Shown one piece after another: positions 55,206-57,022 of a stretch of 57,022 nucleotides of DNA. The position numbers and the translations under genes are program-made. The first letter of the stretch is position 1. Every line of letters starts with the position of its first letter. The DNA lies in assembly GCA_018001695.1 (NCBI GenBank), contig JAGNHN010000019.1:1-57022 (forward strand), read 5' to 3'. Source of the DNA: Lentimicrobiaceae bacterium. Its GTDB lineage: Bacteria; Bacteroidota; Bacteroidia; Bacteroidales; JAGNHN01. Below the pieces are notes generated by a model, which saw only the letters and a list, made by a program, of their open reading frames with translations, searched no databases and was not told where the DNA came from.

Positions 55206-55916
55206 ATGCAAGAGATTTTGGTAGGCTGGATGGAAAATAGTTCAGCGCCCCTATGGACTGCTTTCATATTGGGTTTAATGACGGCCATCAGCCCCTGTCC
55301 TCTGGCCACGAACATCACCGCCATCGGCTTTATAAGCCGGGATATGTCAAGCCGGAGGCGGGTATTTTTGCATGGCATGATCTATACCCTCGGCAGAACA
55401 GTGACCTATGTCGGTCTAGCTGCCATCTTCCTCATCGGATTGGATGATGTTAACATTGCCGGTATTTTTCAGCGCTATGGAGAGAAAGTTCTTGGTCCGC
55501 TACTGATAGTTTTAGGTCTCCTGATGCTGGATCTTATCCCTCTGCGTTTTCCGGGATTCTCTGGTTTGACAGGGCGTATGCAACGCAAAGCAGGAACCAG
55601 CTTTTGGTCATCTTTCCTGTTGGGCATTGTGTTTGCCATGGCCTTTTGTCCTTACAGCGGGGTGCTGTATTTCATGATGCTCATTCCACTCACACTGGGG
55701 CCGGGTGGAGGCCTGCATCTGCCTGTTTCTTTTTCAGTAGCAACAGGCATCCCGGTCATCATCTTCGCATGGCTTATTGCTTTTGCTGTTGGTGAGGTTG
55801 GCCGTTTCTATAACCGGCTTAAGGTATTCGAATTATGGTTCAGAAGAATCATTTCGGTTCTGTTCATTCTCACAGGGATTTACCTCATTCTGAAAACGTA
55901 TACTACCTTGTTATAG
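55206..55916 (+). CDS. CcdA/DsbD-like membrane protein, ArsG type
   Basis: A 236-residue inner-membrane protein with about six helices. Each half has a single Cys in the CcdA position: Cys31 (AISPCPLATN) and Cys148 (MAFCPYSGVLYF). In CcdA and DsbD such a pair carries electrons across the membrane by thiol exchange. The related ArsG is described as an efflux permease for aminobenzene arsenicals. The two roles are not exclusive by sequence alone. It is translationally close (3 nt) to the ArsF-like gene. Confidence 0.85.
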   Translation: MQEILVGWMENSSAPLWTAFILGLMTAISPCPLATNITAIGFISRDMSSRRRVFLHGMIYTLGRTVTYVGLAAIFLIGLDDVNIAGIFQRYGEKVLGPLLIVLGLLMLDLIPLRFPGFSGLTGRMQRKAGTSFWSSFLLGIVFAMAFCPYSGVLYFMMLIPLTLGPGGGLHLPVSFSVATGIPVIIFAWLIAFAVGEVGRFYNRLKVFELWFRRIISVLFILTGIYLILKTYTTLL

Positions 55917-55922
55917 ACTCGT

Positions 55923-55930
55923 TATATTTG
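55923..55930 (+). promoter_or_regulatory. -7 box for the secreted nitroreductase
   Basis: TATATTTG is a perfect TAnnTTTG, 23 nt before the ATG at 55954. It has no TTCG/CGAA bracket. It may give the nitroreductase a basal promoter besides read-through from the arsF unit. Confidence 0.45.
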
Positions 55931-55953
55931 CTTCATTCAAAACACAGTAGCCC

Positions 55954-56586
55954 ATGTTCAAACCTGCCTACATTCTCACCCTTATTTGTATTCTGATTAT
56001 GCAGAATTTACACTCCCAGGAGATTAAGACCCTTCCGGCACCGGAAAAAACAGGTGGTATGCCATTGATGCAAGCCTTCAACGAACGGCAGACCATCAGG
56101 GAAATCAAAGAGGGCAAATTGAGTGAACAGCAGTTGTCCAATATCCTCTGGGCTGCTTATGGCATCAACCGCACCGAAGGTGGTAAGCGTACGGTCCCCA
56201 CTTCCCGCAACAAACAGGAAATGGATGTCTATGTAGCCTTAGAAGAAGGCTTATACCTGTATGATGCTATTAAACATCAACTGATCAGGGTTCTTGAAAT
56301 AGATATCCGTCGGGAGACAGGTGAGCAGGAATTTGTAAACATCGCAGCCGTAAACCTTATCTATGTTGCCGATTATAACCGGGCTGGTTCCGATCCAGAG
56401 TCCTACCGGAACACCAGTTCAGTTAATACCGGCTTTATGGCACAAAACGTTTACCTGTGCTGCGCTTCCGAAGATCTGGGCTGCGTCGTCAGGGGGTGGT
56501 TCAACAAAGACCATCTCAGGGATATTATGGGGCTGGAAGGGCATCAGGAGGTGATCCTGACCCAGACCGTGGGGCTGAAGAAATAA
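55954..56586 (+). CDS. Exported nitroreductase, SagB/ThcOx-like
   Basis: 210 residues with a signal peptide ending near LHSQ (22). The mature protein is a single nitroreductase fold: FNERQTIREIKEGKLSEQQLSNILWAAYGINR (FMN-contact region, 42-73), KRTVPTSRNKQEMDVYV, and NVYLCCASEDLGCVVRGWF (165-183). The last segment carries Cys169, Cys170 and Cys176, more cysteines than I recall for the family. It follows arsG by 37 nt. Reduction of nitro groups on aromatic arsenicals is an attractive guess; the evidence is context only. Confidence 0.8.
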   Translation: MFKPAYILTLICILIMQNLHSQEIKTLPAPEKTGGMPLMQAFNERQTIREIKEGKLSEQQLSNILWAAYGINRTEGGKRTVPTSRNKQEMDVYVALEEGLYLYDAIKHQLIRVLEIDIRRETGEQEFVNIAAVNLIYVADYNRAGSDPESYRNTSSVNTGFMAQNVYLCCASEDLGCVVRGWFNKDHLRDIMGLEGHQEVILTQTVGLKK

Positions 56587-56625
56587 AGGCCCAGGCTAAT
56601 CGCTGTGCAGGTACCGAAGTTTTTG

Positions 56626-56633
56626 TATTTTTG
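56626..56633 (+). promoter_or_regulatory. -7 box for tRNA-Thr
   Basis: TATTTTTG matches TAnnTTTG, 12 nt before the tRNA 5' end. Confidence 0.45.
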
Positions 56634-56645
56634 TGCCCCTGTTTC

Positions 56646-56718
56646 GCCTCTTTAGCTCAGCAGGTAGAGCAGCTCACTCGTAATGAGCAGGTCGCCGGTT
56701 CGAGTCCGGTGAGAGGCT
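56646..56718 (+). tRNA. tRNA-Thr (anticodon CGT)
   Basis: A 73-nt cloverleaf: acceptor GCCTCTT / GAGAGGC (one T-G pair), D-stem GCTC / GAGC, anticodon stem GCTCA / TGAGC with loop CTCGTAA (anticodon CGT, codon ACG), T-stem GCCGG / CCGGT with loop TTCGAGT, discriminator T. CCA is not encoded. All stems form. Confidence 0.93.
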
Positions 56719-56724
56719 CAAAAA

Positions 56725-56790
56725 CAGTTTGGAGTGTGAAGGAAGAGTGTGGGATCATTGGTCCTAGCTTTCATCACACTCCGAATTGTT
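56725..56790. repeat. Imperfect inverted repeat directly after the tRNA
   Basis: The arm at 56725-56740 (CAGTTTGGAGTGTGAA region) pairs with 56775-56790 (TCACACTCCGAATTGT) at all but two positions, around a loop of about 34 nt. The left arm is also the head of the 69-bp repeat unit found downstream. It may serve as the tRNA terminator or be a palindromic repetitive element. Confidence 0.6.
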
Positions 56791-56826
56791 TTTCCCTCTT
56801 CCTCTTCCTCAAACTCTCCCCCAAAT

Positions 56827-57022
56827 CAGTTTGGAGTGTGAAGGAAGAGTGTGTATTCCTCTTCCTCAAACGCTTCCTCTCCCTCAAACCCAAAACAGTT
56901 TGGAGTGTGAAGGAAGAGTGTGTATTCCTCTTCCTCAAACGCTTCCTCTCCCTCAAACCCAAAACAGTTTGGAGTGTGAAGGAAGAGTGTGTATTCCTCT
57001 TCCTCAAACGCTTCCTCTCCCT
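56827..57022. repeat. Tandem repeat with 69-bp period
   Basis: Units start at 56827, 56896 and 56965 and are almost identical; the third is cut by the window end. Each unit contains GGAAGAG...CTCTTCC, a 7-bp hairpin, and copies of the words TTCCTC and CTCAAAC. An imperfect extra head copy is at 56725. The period is a multiple of three, so an apparent minus-strand reading frame of repeated 23-residue blocks arises; it has no sign of being a gene. Confidence 0.85.

Noticed and set aside
41674..56586. Recent mobile element carrying the arsenic genes
   Set aside because: No transposase, integrase or flanking direct repeats were found, and base composition looks like the neighbours, although a tRNA lies at the right end.
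56774..57007. Minus-strand open frame with 23-residue repeats
   Set aside because: It arises from the 69-bp tandem repeat, whose period is a multiple of three, and has no start context or family.
56725..57022. CRISPR array
   Set aside because: Units are near-identical along their whole 69 bp, with no variable spacers and no cas genes nearby.

Overview
This window is a chromosomal segment of a member of the Bacteroidota, most likely class Bacteroidia; I cannot place it at genus level. The evidence is a type IX secretion (T9SS) sorting domain, a TonB-dependent receptor with an N-terminal carboxypeptidase-like domain, a PorV/PorQ-type protein, LytTR/LytS-type two-component systems, the gene order ftsX-DUF3098-uppP-truB-queA, the lack of clear Shine-Dalgarno sequences, and many Bacteroidota -7 promoter boxes (TAnnTTTG). 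The end of the window lies inside tandem repeats, so it may be a contig end.

Layout. 1-19.5 kb is mostly housekeeping and cell envelope: a rhamnulose-phosphate-type aldolase, three peptidases (M16, M14, C69), a T9SS-sorted adhesin-like protein, a metallophosphoesterase, tadA, two coupled DUF3857 proteins (the second a pseudo-transglutaminase), dnaG and an orphan LytTR regulator. 19.5-28.6 kb is one secretion operon: TonB-dependent receptor, 1379-residue secreted protein, PorV/PorQ-type protein. 28.6-37.6 kb is conserved core: greA, HIT, ruvC, ispD, queA, truB, uppP, DUF3098, ftsX, the AmmeMemoRadiSam enzyme and ahcY. 37.6-41.6 kb holds a Rieske-like lipoprotein, a small basic lipoprotein and a large propeller-type sensor kinase.

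41.6-56.6 kb is the most interesting part, an arsenic and thiol-redox island. It has three different ArsR repressors, arsenate reductase ArsC, the arsenite exporter Acr3, a DUF1573 protein, a lipoprotein plus outer-membrane barrel, a small cytosolic thioredoxin, an ArsP/PF03773-type permease, two secreted ArsF-type thioredoxin-like proteins, an ArsG/CcdA-type membrane protein and a secreted nitroreductase. A PAS kinase/LytTR pair and a second secreted nitroreductase with an outer-membrane barrel sit between the two halves. Four intergenic sites in the island carry the inverted repeat TTCG-N8-CGAA and a fifth carries a variant. At three of them the eight central bases are, or nearly are, the -7 promoter box. 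I read these as ArsR operators that tie separate transcription units into one regulon.

Proposed cooperation (inference): arsenate is reduced by ArsC and arsenite is expelled by Acr3. A separate branch moves electrons from cytosolic thiols through the ArsG/CcdA-like protein to periplasmic ArsF-like proteins, possibly serving a periplasmic nitroreductase that acts on aromatic arsenicals or other nitro compounds. The ArsR-controlled outer-membrane barrel and lipoprotein would be an outer-membrane step. A tRNA-Thr(CGT) and a 69-bp tandem repeat close the window.
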